The position numbers and the translations under genes were made by a program. 64,000 bases of DNA from assembly GCF_030580955.1 (NCBI RefSeq), contig NZ_JAUQON010000012.1, positions 1-64,000 of the forward strand, in the 5' to 3' direction. Position 1 is the stretch's first letter. Each line of letters starts with the position of its first letter. Source of the DNA: Hymenobacter convexus (GTDB taxonomy: Bacteria; Bacteroidota; Bacteroidia; Cytophagales; Hymenobacteraceae). This document shows positions 26,178 through 36,499 of this stretch, one piece after another. The notes below the pieces were generated by a model. It was given only the letters and a program-made list of their open reading frames with translations, did no database searches and had not been told where the DNA came from.

Positions 26178-28778
26178 TTAGAGCTGGAACTGGGCCGTGA
26201 CCTTGACACCGAAGTTGTGCGCACCCGGCAGGTCGCGGTAGGTGAGGCGGTGCAGGAAATCGACGCGCACGAAGTGGAAGATATTTTCCACGCCGTACCC
26301 GACCTCGGCGTAGGGCAGCGCGCCGAGCGACTGCGGTGGCGTGAGGGGGTTGCCCTGCAGGTCGGTGAGGGGCAGGAGGTTGCGGTTGGTGGCTGAGAGG
26401 CCGCCGTAAAGCACGTTGCCCGAAGCCACGAGGCGCCAGTCCAGGGCCCGCAGGCCGGGCACGGCGTTGAGCAGTAGGCCCTGCAGGTGCTGCTCCACGC
26501 GCAGCGACACTGAGCGGTCGGTCACGAACTCGAAGTAGCGCATCAGGTTGAAGGCGTTGGGGTTGAGAAACGGCGTTTCGTTGCCCAGCGGAATCTTCAG
26601 TTCCGGGTAGGGCAGCGCGCCGGGAATGTAGCTGCCTTCGAGGCGGTAATCGAGCCGGCCCAGCTGGCCCAGGCCCAGGCTCTGGGTTACCAACAAGTTG
26701 AGCTTGTGGTATTTGAAATCGGACTGCAGTAGGTTATTCAGCCCCAGCGTGTAGCGAAACGTGAACACCGGCCAGTGCATCACGCTGATGGACTGGCGGC
26801 CGGTTTCGCCCTGCACCAGGTTTTCGTCGCGGGCGTAGCGCGACTGCAGCACGATTTCCGATAAGTCGAAGTTGCTGGCCAGCGCCCCGCTGGCGTCCAA
26901 CGCCTGGCCGGGGCTGGTGTAGTACGCGAAATTGTAGAGCGGCTGCAGTTGCTGGTAGCGCAGCAGCACCGTCTGGGTGAAGCCATGAAACAGGTCGCGC
27001 TGCACGCTCAGGGTCGTCAAATCGCGCAACACCGGCCGGCCCCGCTGGAAGTTGCCCCAGTGGGAAGTGGCCGCAAACAGGCCGTTGTTGGTGAGAAAGT
27101 CGTTGTCGAGCAGGGCCACTTGCTCCAGGTCGTGGCGGTACTCGGCCCCGAACACCGTCCAGTGGCGGCGCTCGGCGATGTAGCTCGTTTTCAGCCCGTA
27201 CTTGAAGCTGGCATCCTTGGTGCCGTAGGCCACGTAGGCCTGCGTCAGCCAGTCGCGACTGATGGCGGGCGTGGTGCGGAAACCCACCCGAAAGCGGTTG
27301 CCTTCTATGTCGTTATAGGCGTAGCTGTCGGCCACGGGGCCGTACTCGAACTTGCCGGCACTCTTATAGCCATTGGCCAGCAGCTCCACCCAGTCCAGGG
27401 TGCTGCGCACCGAGCGCAGTTGCAGGGCCGAGTCGAGCACGGCAAATGTCTGGCTTTCTGCCAGGCTGAGCGTGTCGGGCCGGTGCCGGTCAAAGTAGCG
27501 GTGGGAGAGGTCGGCACTGTCGGCCACGGGTGCGGTGGGCCGGCCCGCCCGCCGGGCATCGCTTTCAATTGCCGCCGCGGAGGCATCGTAGAAGTTACCG
27601 GGCCGGGGCTGGTTGCGCACAAAATGCGAATTAATCGTGGTAAAGCGCACCTGCATGGCCGCCAGGTTCTTGCCGGGCCGCAGCCCAATCACGAAGCGGC
27701 TTTTGGTGGGCAGGCCCGGGCCCTGGTCGGGCGGCGTCAGCTCCTGGAAAAGGCGCAGGTCGCTCACGAAGTTGATGTTGGCATCCGGGCTGGCCACCAC
27801 GTCGAGGCGCCGCAGCGCGTAGCTGCCGGCCGTAATCCAGATGGTGCCCGTGAAGGCCAGGTCGTGTGGGCGCTTGGGCGTGACGCCGATTTGGTAGCAC
27901 CAGTCCTGGCCGATGAACACCGAATCCTGCAGTTCGTAGGAGTAGGTGAGGCGCCCGCCCTCGGCGATGGGCGAGATAAAATCCTTGCCGAGCAGGCTCT
28001 GCCAGTTGGGATAAAAGTCGAAAGCCTGCAGGTTGCCACCCAGCAGTTGCGCCAGGACCGTGTTTTCGCCGGGGCCCGGCCCCCGCAGCTGGCGGTGCAG
28101 AATGTCTTCGCGTCGGCGCGACGGGCTGAACTGCTGGTACACTCGCGAGCTGACTTCCGCCGCGAAGAGCGGCAGCGGGGCGTTGGGGTCGGTGGCCGCG
28201 CTGGCCCCGCGCCGCACGGCCAGCGCCTGAATGTCCTTCACCACCTTGCGGTTGGCCATTGCTTTGGGCAGGTCCGTCATCCCGGCCTCGGTGCGGTTGT
28301 ACGAGTCGAACTCCGCTGCCTGCAGGGCCGCCTGCGCGTTTTGCGGCTTGTGGCGCTGCACCTCGCGCAGGATGCGGAAGGCGGGGTTTTCGGGCTGGCT
28401 CGAGTTGACCACGACCTCGCCTAGAGCCACGCCCGCGCCCGCTTTCAGGCGAAGCATGACCACTTGGGCGGCGGCCGCAGTAAGCGCCGCCCGGCCCACC
28501 GCAAAGCCCAAGGCGGAAGCCGCCACCGAATCAGCCTGATTACTAACAGCTAGCTTGAACCGGCCCTCCACATCGGCCGTGACGCCTGCTGTGGTGCGCG
28601 GCACAAACACGGAGGCGAAGGGCACGGGCGCGCCGGTGGCCGCCTCCACTACCTGACCGCTCACCACGCGCTGTGCAGCGGCCGGCAGCGTGGTGAGTAC
28701 AAGCAAGAGCACAGAACACCCGGCAGTCCACCGGAAGGACCAGCGGATGACCCGGGAAAAGCAGGAATAAACCAACAT
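26178..28778 (-). CDS. DUF5686 outer-membrane protein with carboxypeptidase-like regulatory domain
   Basis: The product is 866 aa. After a signal peptide (CSVLLLVLTTLPAAAQ) comes a CarboxypepD_reg-like Ig domain (VVSGQVVEAATGAPVPFASV, ADVEGRFKLAV), then the large DUF5686 region (ILREVQRHKPQN, NYPNW-like FYPNWQSLLGKDFISPIAEG, KRPHDLAFTGTIWI, RFVIGLRPGKN) and a C-terminal beta-barrel (GVENIFHFVRVDFLHRLTYR, GVKVTAQFQL). Proteins of this type sit in the outer membrane of Bacteroidota. Their function is not established. The start was moved to 28778, where the signal peptide begins. It is monocistronic as far as I see. Confidence 0.85.
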   Translation of the reverse strand: MLVYSCFSRVIRWSFRWTAGCSVLLLVLTTLPAAAQRVVSGQVVEAATGAPVPFASVFVPRTTAGVTADVEGRFKLAVSNQADSVAASALGFAVGRAALTAAAAQVVMLRLKAGAGVALGEVVVNSSQPENPAFRILREVQRHKPQNAQAALQAAEFDSYNRTEAGMTDLPKAMANRKVVKDIQALAVRRGASAATDPNAPLPLFAAEVSSRVYQQFSPSRRREDILHRQLRGPGPGENTVLAQLLGGNLQAFDFYPNWQSLLGKDFISPIAEGGRLTYSYELQDSVFIGQDWCYQIGVTPKRPHDLAFTGTIWITAGSYALRRLDVVASPDANINFVSDLRLFQELTPPDQGPGLPTKSRFVIGLRPGKNLAAMQVRFTTINSHFVRNQPRPGNFYDASAAAIESDARRAGRPTAPVADSADLSHRYFDRHRPDTLSLAESQTFAVLDSALQLRSVRSTLDWVELLANGYKSAGKFEYGPVADSYAYNDIEGNRFRVGFRTTPAISRDWLTQAYVAYGTKDASFKYGLKTSYIAERRHWTVFGAEYRHDLEQVALLDNDFLTNNGLFAATSHWGNFQRGRPVLRDLTTLSVQRDLFHGFTQTVLLRYQQLQPLYNFAYYTSPGQALDASGALASNFDLSEIVLQSRYARDENLVQGETGRQSISVMHWPVFTFRYTLGLNNLLQSDFKYHKLNLLVTQSLGLGQLGRLDYRLEGSYIPGALPYPELKIPLGNETPFLNPNAFNLMRYFEFVTDRSVSLRVEQHLQGLLLNAVPGLRALDWRLVASGNVLYGGLSATNRNLLPLTDLQGNPLTPPQSLGALPYAEVGYGVENIFHFVRVDFLHRLTYRDLPGAHNFGVKVTAQFQL

Positions 28779-29020
28779 TAAATCAAGTGGATTGGAGGTT
28801 TGAGGCCATGCACGGAACCTCGCAAATACAACGTCAGCGGCCTTGTCAGGCCCGCTAACCACAAGGCAGATACCTGGGACCGGCCAGTCCCCTACCCCGG
28901 CATAAATTATTTATCCAAATCCCGGAAGAGCGAGGGCAGGGGTTTGCCTGGAAAACACTGCCCGGAGCCCGTTCTGCTTGCCGTTGAAAGTGCCGGTGGC
29001 TAGTCTGCCGTTGGGTTTGC

Positions 29021-30190
29021 TTAATGGCTGACGTATTCTAAAATGGCTCCTACCTGCTGGGCGTGCTCGGCCGCATTATGCTGGCGCCAAATGCCGGCCG
29101 CAACCTGTTGAGCCCGGTCCGGAGCGGTAGCATCACCCAGAACCCGCGCGAGCCCCCGGACGCACGCAACTACGTCGTGCACCGGAAACTGGCCAGCTAG
29201 CTGCTGAGTGGCGGAGGTTCCGGTTTCTGTTGAAGCGCAGCTGACCACGGGGCAGCCCGAAGCCAGGGCGTGCAACAGCGGCAAGTCCGTGGCATCGGCC
29301 GGCGCGGGGAGCAACAGCGCCGTCGCTGCTCGGAAGAACAGCGCCGATGCGTAGCCATTATGCAACGGGCGCAAGTGCACAAACTGCTCAACATGGAGCT
29401 GCAACGCTACTTTCCGCATCCGGTCCCACCGCGCCGGGCAATCCGGCGAATCGGGGCCGCCCACCACGACCAGTTCGGCGGCCGACCCGTATTCTTGCCG
29501 CAGGTGGTAAAGGGCTTCTACGGCGAAGGCGGCGCCCTCGCCCCCCCGGTCCAGCACGCCCACCAGGGGCACTGTTTGGGGTAAGTCGAGCAGCCGCCGG
29601 GCCGTAGGGGGCGAGCAGGACGTTTCTGCGCAGCCTAAGCCGGGGGGCAGCGCCGGGGCCACCACCCATATCCGCCGCAAATCAAACGCGTGCTGCCGCC
29701 GCAGGTAGTGTGCCTGGGCCATTGTCGGGGCCAGCCACGCATCCACGAACCGCAGCTGCCATGTTAGCCACCGCCCGTGCCGGGGGCTGCGCACGGGCAG
29801 GGGCTCGGCCTGATGATGCACCCAGCGCAACGGCGGGCCTGCCAGCTTGAGCAGCGTGGCGATGCCCAGGTCCATCGGGTGCGTGGTCAGCAGCAGGCCG
29901 ACTTTCTCGCGGCGCAGCCACGCGCTGAGCTGCAGTACCGTGCGGCCAGTGCCGGCCGGCAGCGCGAGGCTGGGCAGGCCGTGGGCCTGCGCCTGCTGCT
30001 GCAGCGGCGAGCCCGCCCGCACCAGCAACGTCAGCGGGTGCCCGTCGTCGCGCAGTTGGCTGGCTAGGCGGAAGGTTTGTTCTTCCAGGCCTCGCCAATA
30101 CTCCGACAAGCACAGTAGGGCCACGGGGCTTTTGTGCACATCCTGCGGCTGAATAGTTGACCAGGAGGCCGCGCTTGAAGCAGTTTTCAT
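29021..30190 (-). CDS. Glycosyltransferase, GT-B fold (family 4-like)
   Basis: The product is 389 aa. The two Rossmann halves are seen: the acceptor half begins SPVALLCLSEYWRGLEEQTF, and the donor half has VPLVGVLDRGGEG, AELVVVGGPDSP, LHVEQFVHLRPLHNGYASAL and LPLLHALASGCPVVSCASTE. That last stretch corresponds to the nucleotide-sugar site of GT4 enzymes, but the usual E-x7-E pair is not intact: the second Glu (normally ...LLEA) is His here, and the first is Asp/Thr. It is either a divergent or an inactive enzyme. No other glycan genes flank it closely. The substrate is unknown. Confidence 0.75.
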   Translation of the reverse strand: MKTASSAASWSTIQPQDVHKSPVALLCLSEYWRGLEEQTFRLASQLRDDGHPLTLLVRAGSPLQQQAQAHGLPSLALPAGTGRTVLQLSAWLRREKVGLLLTTHPMDLGIATLLKLAGPPLRWVHHQAEPLPVRSPRHGRWLTWQLRFVDAWLAPTMAQAHYLRRQHAFDLRRIWVVAPALPPGLGCAETSCSPPTARRLLDLPQTVPLVGVLDRGGEGAAFAVEALYHLRQEYGSAAELVVVGGPDSPDCPARWDRMRKVALQLHVEQFVHLRPLHNGYASALFFRAATALLLPAPADATDLPLLHALASGCPVVSCASTETGTSATQQLAGQFPVHDVVACVRGLARVLGDATAPDRAQQVAAGIWRQHNAAEHAQQVGAILEYVSH

Positions 30191-30403
30191 AATCGGCGGG
30201 TAAGAGTAAAACGCTTAACTTCCGAAAGCTAGCTTTCCATAAGGCCCGGTGCCTCCCATAATAGATGGGTAGCCGGAGGCGCTAGACGGCTGCCGAAATT
30301 CAGCCGCTGGGACACCCCTTTCTGGACGCCTTGCACGTCGTCAGCTGTTACCGGCCGCATTCGGGTAGATGGCCGAAACCACCGGGGAGGCGACCCTTTC
30401 GCA

Positions 30404-31723
30404 TCAGGCGGCCGTCAAGAATCTTGGTAAGGAACGTTGTTCAGCGTCCACTTGACTACGGTCAAATGCGGCTTCTTCTCCTCCAAAATCATCGAGCAAG
30501 GCCTCCAACTGGCTGGTTCCGCCGCGCTGGCAGGCGGCTTTTAGCTGCAATACCTGCTGCTTTAGCACTTTTTGCACCAGCGCCTTCGTCGCCTCTTCCA
30601 ACAGATGCAGCTGCGCCGGGCTGGCGCTCTTGCGAAAACGGGCCATTTCCTTTTGGCGTAGCTGCTCCAGGTTGTTTTTCATCTGCTGAACGAGCGGAGC
30701 TAGGCCCCGCTCGCGGGTCCAGCGGGCAAACCCGTCCGTGCTCTCGGCGATGATGGCGCGCACCTGCGGAATGGCGGCCACCCGCCGGGCCAGCGCCGCC
30801 GAGGCTTTGCTTTGAATGGCGTCGAGGTTGTAGACCAACACGCCCGGCACCTCTTCCATATCGGCCGCGATGCTGCGCGGCACCGATAAATCAATGAAGA
30901 ACTTGGGTTGCTGAATCACAAGCCCGGCCACTACTTGCCGGGTGAAAAACGGAGTTGCCGTGTTCAGAGAAGAAATAATGACGTCGGCGTCTTGCAGGCC
31001 CTGGCTTAGCTGCGAAAATGCGAGCTGCCGCAAGCCACATTCTGCGGCCAGCGCGGCAGCCGTGGCCGTGGTGCGGTTGCAAATAGTTACCTCGGCAAAG
31101 GCCTTGCTTTTGGCAAAATGACGGCAGATATCGGCGCCGATTTCGCCGAGGCCCACAATGAGTACCCGTGGCCGGTCGATGCTGACGGTCAGCTCCTGCA
31201 CCAGCTCCAGGGTGGCGTAGGAAGTGGACGCGGCCCCGTCGCGGAAGGAGGTTTCCAGCTGCACTCGCTTGTTGGCCCTCAGCACGGTGTGCAACAGGCG
31301 GTGCAGGAACGGCCCGGCGGCCCGGGCGTCGGCCGAGCGTTGGTACGCCCGTTTCACCTGGCTGCTGATTTGCATGTCGCCCACCACCTGCGCGTCCAGC
31401 CCGAGGGCCACTTCAAACAAGTGCCGGGTTGCCTCCGGAGCCGCGTTGAAGACGGCGAAATACCGATAGTAAGCCGCCACGTCGGGCAAGTCCGCCGCCT
31501 GTCCGATGGCCGCCACGATGGCTACGCTCTGCTCATCGGCTGACGCGTAGTACACTTCCGTGCGGTTGCAGGTACTGAGCACCAATACGTCCGCTAGCCC
31601 AAGCTCGTGCTGAAGGATACGCAGAAGGCATTGGCAGGCAGCTTCGTTGAGTGCCAACAGCTCCCGGATTGCCAGTGGGGCTTTCTTATGCGTAAGGCTC
31701 AGCGCCTTAAAAGGATGAGTCAT
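30404..31723 (-). CDS. hemA: Glutamyl-tRNA reductase
   Basis: The product is 439 aa. It reduces glutamyl-tRNA to glutamate-1-semialdehyde, the first committed step of C5 haem synthesis. The catalytic Cys is in LVLSTCNRTEVYYAS. Also visible are DAQVVGDMQISSQVKRAY, RDGAASTSYATLELV, the NADPH Rossmann motif VLIVGLGEIGADICRHFAKS, CNRT, DVIISSLNTATPFF, FFIDLSVPRSIAADME and the C-terminal dimerisation helices. The start was placed at MTHPFKALSL because the family begins there. It sits between the two di-haem peroxidase genes, all on the same strand, suggesting a link to haem supply. It could be a second copy, since hemC and hemL-type neighbours are absent. Confidence 0.93.
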   Translation of the reverse strand: MTHPFKALSLTHKKAPLAIRELLALNEAACQCLLRILQHELGLADVLVLSTCNRTEVYYASADEQSVAIVAAIGQAADLPDVAAYYRYFAVFNAAPEATRHLFEVALGLDAQVVGDMQISSQVKRAYQRSADARAAGPFLHRLLHTVLRANKRVQLETSFRDGAASTSYATLELVQELTVSIDRPRVLIVGLGEIGADICRHFAKSKAFAEVTICNRTTATAAALAAECGLRQLAFSQLSQGLQDADVIISSLNTATPFFTRQVVAGLVIQQPKFFIDLSVPRSIAADMEEVPGVLVYNLDAIQSKASAALARRVAAIPQVRAIIAESTDGFARWTRERGLAPLVQQMKNNLEQLRQKEMARFRKSASPAQLHLLEEATKALVQKVLKQQVLQLKAACQRGGTSQLEALLDDFGGEEAAFDRSQVDAEQRSLPRFLTAA

Positions 31724-31786
31724 GGGGAGGGAAAGAGCTATTATACTTTTTAAGCGACTGCATCGTGTTGCAGCAATAAATTGTCG

Positions 31787-31806
31787 GGCGGCCTCCAACG
31801 GCCGCC
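31787..31806 (-). terminator. Hairpin directly after the second peroxidase stop
   Basis: GGCGGCC (31787-31793) and GGCCGCC (31800-31806) form a perfect seven-base stem. On the minus strand it is followed by CGACAATTTATT. It starts one base after the stop of the peroxidase gene and precedes hemA by 60 bp, so it may reduce read-through. Confidence 0.5.
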
Positions 31807-33024
<1,218 letters not shown>

Positions 33025-33130
33025 TTGGATGGTTATTTTTAATTTATAGGAAACGCAATCGATTGGGGGTGTGAAACTGCTTGTAACGGTCTCAACTGGT
33101 CCCGGCTAACCCGCACCGGCGCGTGGGCGC

Positions 33131-33739
33131 TTATAGGTGGTTCAGGGCTTCGGTAGCGGCGGCATCGGCGGGCCGAATGAGCAGCACTTTGCCGTATAGG
33201 GAGCGGGCTTCGGCCTTTCTGCCCAGGCTGTGGTAAGCAGCGGCCAGCGAAAAGTTGGCGTCGTAATCGAATGGATATAGGCTGACCACGCGCTCAAAGT
33301 GGGAGGCCGCTTGGGCGTAGGCTTTGCGGTTGAAGTAGATAATGCCCGTCCAGTAGTTGGCCTGGGTATTCTGAGGGTTGATGTGGAGAATATCGGTGTA
33401 GAGCTGCAGGACTTTATCCATCTGGCCCATCGCGTTGAGCGGCTTGACCAGCCCGAACTTGGCTTCCAGGGCGGCGGGCCGTTGCTCGACAGCTTTTTGG
33501 TAGTGGGCCGTTGACGAGGAATAATTCTTAGCCAGAAAGAAGAGCCAGCCGAGGCGCACATTTTGCTCGTACGTGCCCGTGTAAACCGCCTGTAGCGCCC
33601 CGATGGCATCGGGGTAGTTAGCCTTGGCTTCGGCCGCGTAGCTGGTGGCAAAGGCATCCGCCTGGCTCTGGGCCCAGCATTTAAGGGAAGAAACGCTGCT
33701 GAGCAGGCCAACCACTAAACTTACGCGTACCCGATTCAT
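33131..33739 (-). CDS. Secreted TPR protein
   Basis: The product is 202 aa. A signal peptide (MNRVRVSLVVGLLSSVSS, cleavage near CWAQ) is followed by five TPR-like repeats: DAIGALQAVYTGTYEQNVRL, SSSTAHYQKAVEQRPAALEA, MDKVLQLYTDILHINPQNTQ, QAASHFERVVSLYPFDYDAN and ARSLYGKVLLIRPADAAATE. Such modules bind proteins in the periplasm. It is a monocistronic gene located between the second peroxidase and a phospholipase C-like gene. No enzymatic domain is present, so a scaffold role is the best guess. Confidence 0.75.
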   Translation of the reverse strand: MNRVRVSLVVGLLSSVSSLKCWAQSQADAFATSYAAEAKANYPDAIGALQAVYTGTYEQNVRLGWLFFLAKNYSSSTAHYQKAVEQRPAALEAKFGLVKPLNAMGQMDKVLQLYTDILHINPQNTQANYWTGIIYFNRKAYAQAASHFERVVSLYPFDYDANFSLAAAYHSLGRKAEARSLYGKVLLIRPADAAATEALNHL

Positions 33740-33902
33740 GCAAAGACCTCCGTCCGAAGAAATAGCCTGGACGGCATGGTAGGTAGATGCACGAAGCAGT
33801 TTAGACCCCTACGTGCCTGTGTTATTTGGTTATGGCGAATAATTTGGGTTTAATCCAAGTTGTTATTGTTCAGAATATTTACGCCTGTTCAGCTCAGAAC
33901 CC

Positions 33903-35126
33903 CTAAGGCCGGACGAGTACCTGGGCCAGGGCCAGGCGGGTTTGCAGGTCCGGCACCAGTTCCCCGGGCTCCAGCAGGGAAGCGGGAGCATAGAACTGCT
34001 GGATGTTTTGCTGCACGGCCAGGGCCACGGCCCCGCGTGGGGTGAGGGCCAACCGGCGAACCCACCGCGCGTAGGTCCGGTCGGCCAGGGAGTAATCGGT
34101 GGCCACGGTGGGCTCGCCGGTGTCGAGGTTCAGATTGGGCAGGGGCGCGGCCAAGTTGGCCAGCAGGCGCTGGTAGCTCCCCAGCGCCTCGCCGAAACTG
34201 GCTTGCATGGTGGCCACGGCCGCGGGCGGCAGGGGGCGGTAGGCCAGCATCGAGGCCACTCCGAGGCGGGGCAGCGCGGGCGCCAGCACCACCAGCACGC
34301 GCATGCCCAGGCTCAGGTGGTCGGGGCGCTGGCCCCAGCGCCGCCGAAAGCGGCCGGTGTTGATGCGCTCATAGTAGCGTTGGCGGGCAACGACCGGCAG
34401 CTGCTCCAATTGCCCGGGCGGCACGTACTCGCTGGCCCGCACGGCCGCCGGCAACAGCTCGGAAGCGACGAAGCGGAAGGCGGCCAGACCGGATTTGAGG
34501 TGGGGCAGCACCTGCGCGAGGGGCAGCCCGTAGGTGCATTGGAAAGCGCGCTCCAGCACCGGCCGGCTCACCCGCAGGCCAATGGCTTCGTGGAATTCCT
34601 CGGAGCGGTAGTAGCCAGCCTGCACCTGGGCCACGTCGAAGGCGTATTCTACCTGCGCGTGTTGCAAGGGGGCCTGGGCGTAGGTGACGGCGGTGCCGGG
34701 GCCGTTTCCGATGCCTGGAAACACCAGGTCGGTCACCGCATTGGCGCCCGTGGGGTGGCCCACGCCGTCGGCCGCGTAGTGGGCCAGGGCGCCGAGGGCA
34801 AAGGCCAGCTCGTTGCGGTCGTGCGCTTCTTCGATGAGGGCCCGCACGAAGTCCCCGGTGCGCACGTAGTGCGCCAGGTCGGTGAAGAGCGGCGCATTGC
34901 CTGGGAAGTAACCCAGGTCCTGCACCAGCGCGCCCCCGTAGGCGTAGCTGCGGGCCTCGCGCAGCTGGGCAGCAGTCGCGCCGGGGAAGCGGCTTTCCAG
35001 CACCGGCACCAGATGCCGGGCCCAGCACGAATCCACCACGGCCTGGTGGGTCAGGGCCGAAAAGGCCCGAGCACGCCCCGAAAGGAGCAGCAAAAACAGG
35101 AGTAGCAACCTAATACGGCGTACCAT
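33903..35126 (-). CDS. Zinc-dependent phospholipase C-like protein
   Basis: The product is 407 aa. The signal peptide is RRIRLLLLFLLLLSGRARA, followed by FSALTHQAVVDSCW, the conserved His-containing start of the Zn-dependent PLC fold. Other likely ligands are in VQDLGYFPGNAPLFTDLAH and HDRNELAFALGALAHYAADG followed by VGHPTG. This matches the family's His/Asp-rich zinc sites. The C-terminal 200 residues are family-specific and not assigned. It is likely secreted or membrane-bound and may hydrolyse phospholipids. The start at 35126 was selected over an ATG ten codons upstream, because the basic residues before the helix begin there. Confidence 0.75.
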   Translation of the reverse strand: MVRRIRLLLLFLLLLSGRARAFSALTHQAVVDSCWARHLVPVLESRFPGATAAQLREARSYAYGGALVQDLGYFPGNAPLFTDLAHYVRTGDFVRALIEEAHDRNELAFALGALAHYAADGVGHPTGANAVTDLVFPGIGNGPGTAVTYAQAPLQHAQVEYAFDVAQVQAGYYRSEEFHEAIGLRVSRPVLERAFQCTYGLPLAQVLPHLKSGLAAFRFVASELLPAAVRASEYVPPGQLEQLPVVARQRYYERINTGRFRRRWGQRPDHLSLGMRVLVVLAPALPRLGVASMLAYRPLPPAAVATMQASFGEALGSYQRLLANLAAPLPNLNLDTGEPTVATDYSLADRTYARWVRRLALTPRGAVALAVQQNIQQFYAPASLLEPGELVPDLQTRLALAQVLVRP

Positions 35127-35356
35127 AAGCAACCAAAAAGAAACGCAACGGACCAACTGCTAGCACAAGCTGCCGGACAGGTAGAAGAAGGAGACGCGTA
35201 ACTTTAGGCCATGGAGTCAGAATAGGGAAAACGCCGGTTGTAATCAGCAGGGCAAAGTTCATTAGCCGGATTGGCTGCCCCGAATGGAATCGGCCGATTC
35301 GCTTAACCATTCGACCAACTGGCACTTTGGCCACCGGCCGGAAGCCGCGGGCCTGC

Positions 35357-35395
35357 CAGCGCCAGCTGCATCATGAAAGCAAGCAGCTGGCGCTG
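35357..35395 (-). terminator. Hairpin after the MJ1255-type glycosyltransferase gene
   Basis: CAGCGCCAGCTGC (35357-35369) and GCAGCTGGCGCTG (35383-35395) are perfect complements with a 13-base loop, seven bases after the stop of the reverse gene. There is no T-run. Confidence 0.55.
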
Positions 35396-35401
35396 ACGAC
35401 A

Positions 35402-36439
35402 CTACGCCGCGACCCGGTGAAGTAAAGTCGGCGCCGTGACCAGCCTGGTCTGCTCCTGCAGCACCCGGTCAATGATGGCCGCCGTTTCGTCGGGGTACTC
35501 TACCGCAACCGGCCGGCCGTGGTCGAGCCAGTGGCGCAGCAGCACGGCATCGGCCCCGGTTAGGCTGTGCGCCACGGGCACGGCCAGCTGGGCAATGGCC
35601 GCCGCGTTGCAGGCCTGCTCGTACTGGTCCTTCATCGGAATCACGCACACCTTTTTGCCCAGAAACAGGGCCTCGGCCGGCGTTTCGAAGCCCGCGCCGC
35701 ACAGCACGCCGGCGCTGCGGGCCATGCTGTCGAGAAACGCGTCGGCGCTGACCGGCAGGACGCGCACCTTGCCCCGCGTCACGGCCCGGCGGCTGAACTT
35801 GGAGAACACCTCCCAGCGCACGGTGGGGTTGAGCCGTTGCAGCGAATGCACCAGCGTGTCCTCATCGAAAGCCGGCAGGTACACCGTGTAGTGGCCCTCG
35901 TTGGTGGGCCGCAAGGCCCGCACCTGCTGCCGAATTACGGGCGTGAACACGTTGGGCTCGTAGCGCTGAAAGTGGAAGCCGTAGTGCTCCGTGGCCGGCG
36001 CGTAGTGCTGCAAGACCGTGCGGCCCAGCCGGTCGTCTTCCGCCGGGCGCGGGGCGCGCCGGCTCAGCACGCCGCTTTGGTGGCTGAGCGAGACGCAGGG
36101 CAAGCCCCGCAGCCGGCAGGCCCAGGCCGTTACGGGCTCGTAGTCGCTGATGACCAGGTCGTAGCTGCCCACCGGCACCTGGCGGATTTCGCGGACCAGC
36201 GTGGGCAGCCGCAGCTGCCAGAAGGTTTTGGTGAAGCTCAGGCCGCCGCGGCGGTTCATGACGTAGCTCAGGCCCTGGCAGCGGTAGCGCACCGGGTAGG
36301 GAAAGGGCATGTCGCTGGCCGGGCCGCTGATGAGCACGTCGAGCTGCTCGACGCGGGCCTGCAAGAGCGGAATAATGTCCAGGGCACGGGTGAGGTGGCC
36401 GTTGCCACAGCCTTGGATAGCATACAGTACGCGGGGCAT
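35402..36439 (-). CDS. Glycosyltransferase family protein (MJ1255/GT-B-type)
   Basis: The product is 345 aa. It starts MPRVLYAIQGCGNGHLTRAL, the typical Gly-rich acceptor-site start of GT-B enzymes of the MJ1255/undecaprenyl-GlcNAc-transferase-like group. The donor half contains VLCGAGFETPAEALFLGKKV and CVIPMKDQYEQACNAAAI, where the Gly-Ala-Gly-Phe-Glu and Glu/Gln residues contact the nucleotide sugar. It has no signal peptide, so it acts in the cytoplasm or at the inner membrane. The RND/MMPL exporter gene lies just upstream (60 bp), on the same strand. Together they may synthesise and export a glycolipid, which is inference. Confidence 0.8.
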   Translation of the reverse strand: MPRVLYAIQGCGNGHLTRALDIIPLLQARVEQLDVLISGPASDMPFPYPVRYRCQGLSYVMNRRGGLSFTKTFWQLRLPTLVREIRQVPVGSYDLVISDYEPVTAWACRLRGLPCVSLSHQSGVLSRRAPRPAEDDRLGRTVLQHYAPATEHYGFHFQRYEPNVFTPVIRQQVRALRPTNEGHYTVYLPAFDEDTLVHSLQRLNPTVRWEVFSKFSRRAVTRGKVRVLPVSADAFLDSMARSAGVLCGAGFETPAEALFLGKKVCVIPMKDQYEQACNAAAIAQLAVPVAHSLTGADAVLLRHWLDHGRPVAVEYPDETAAIIDRVLQEQTRLVTAPTLLHRVAA

Positions 36440-36499
36440 GGGATTGGGAACATTAGGGCCAGGTGGCCGTGAAAAAAATCCAATGAATGGGAAGCCTGC

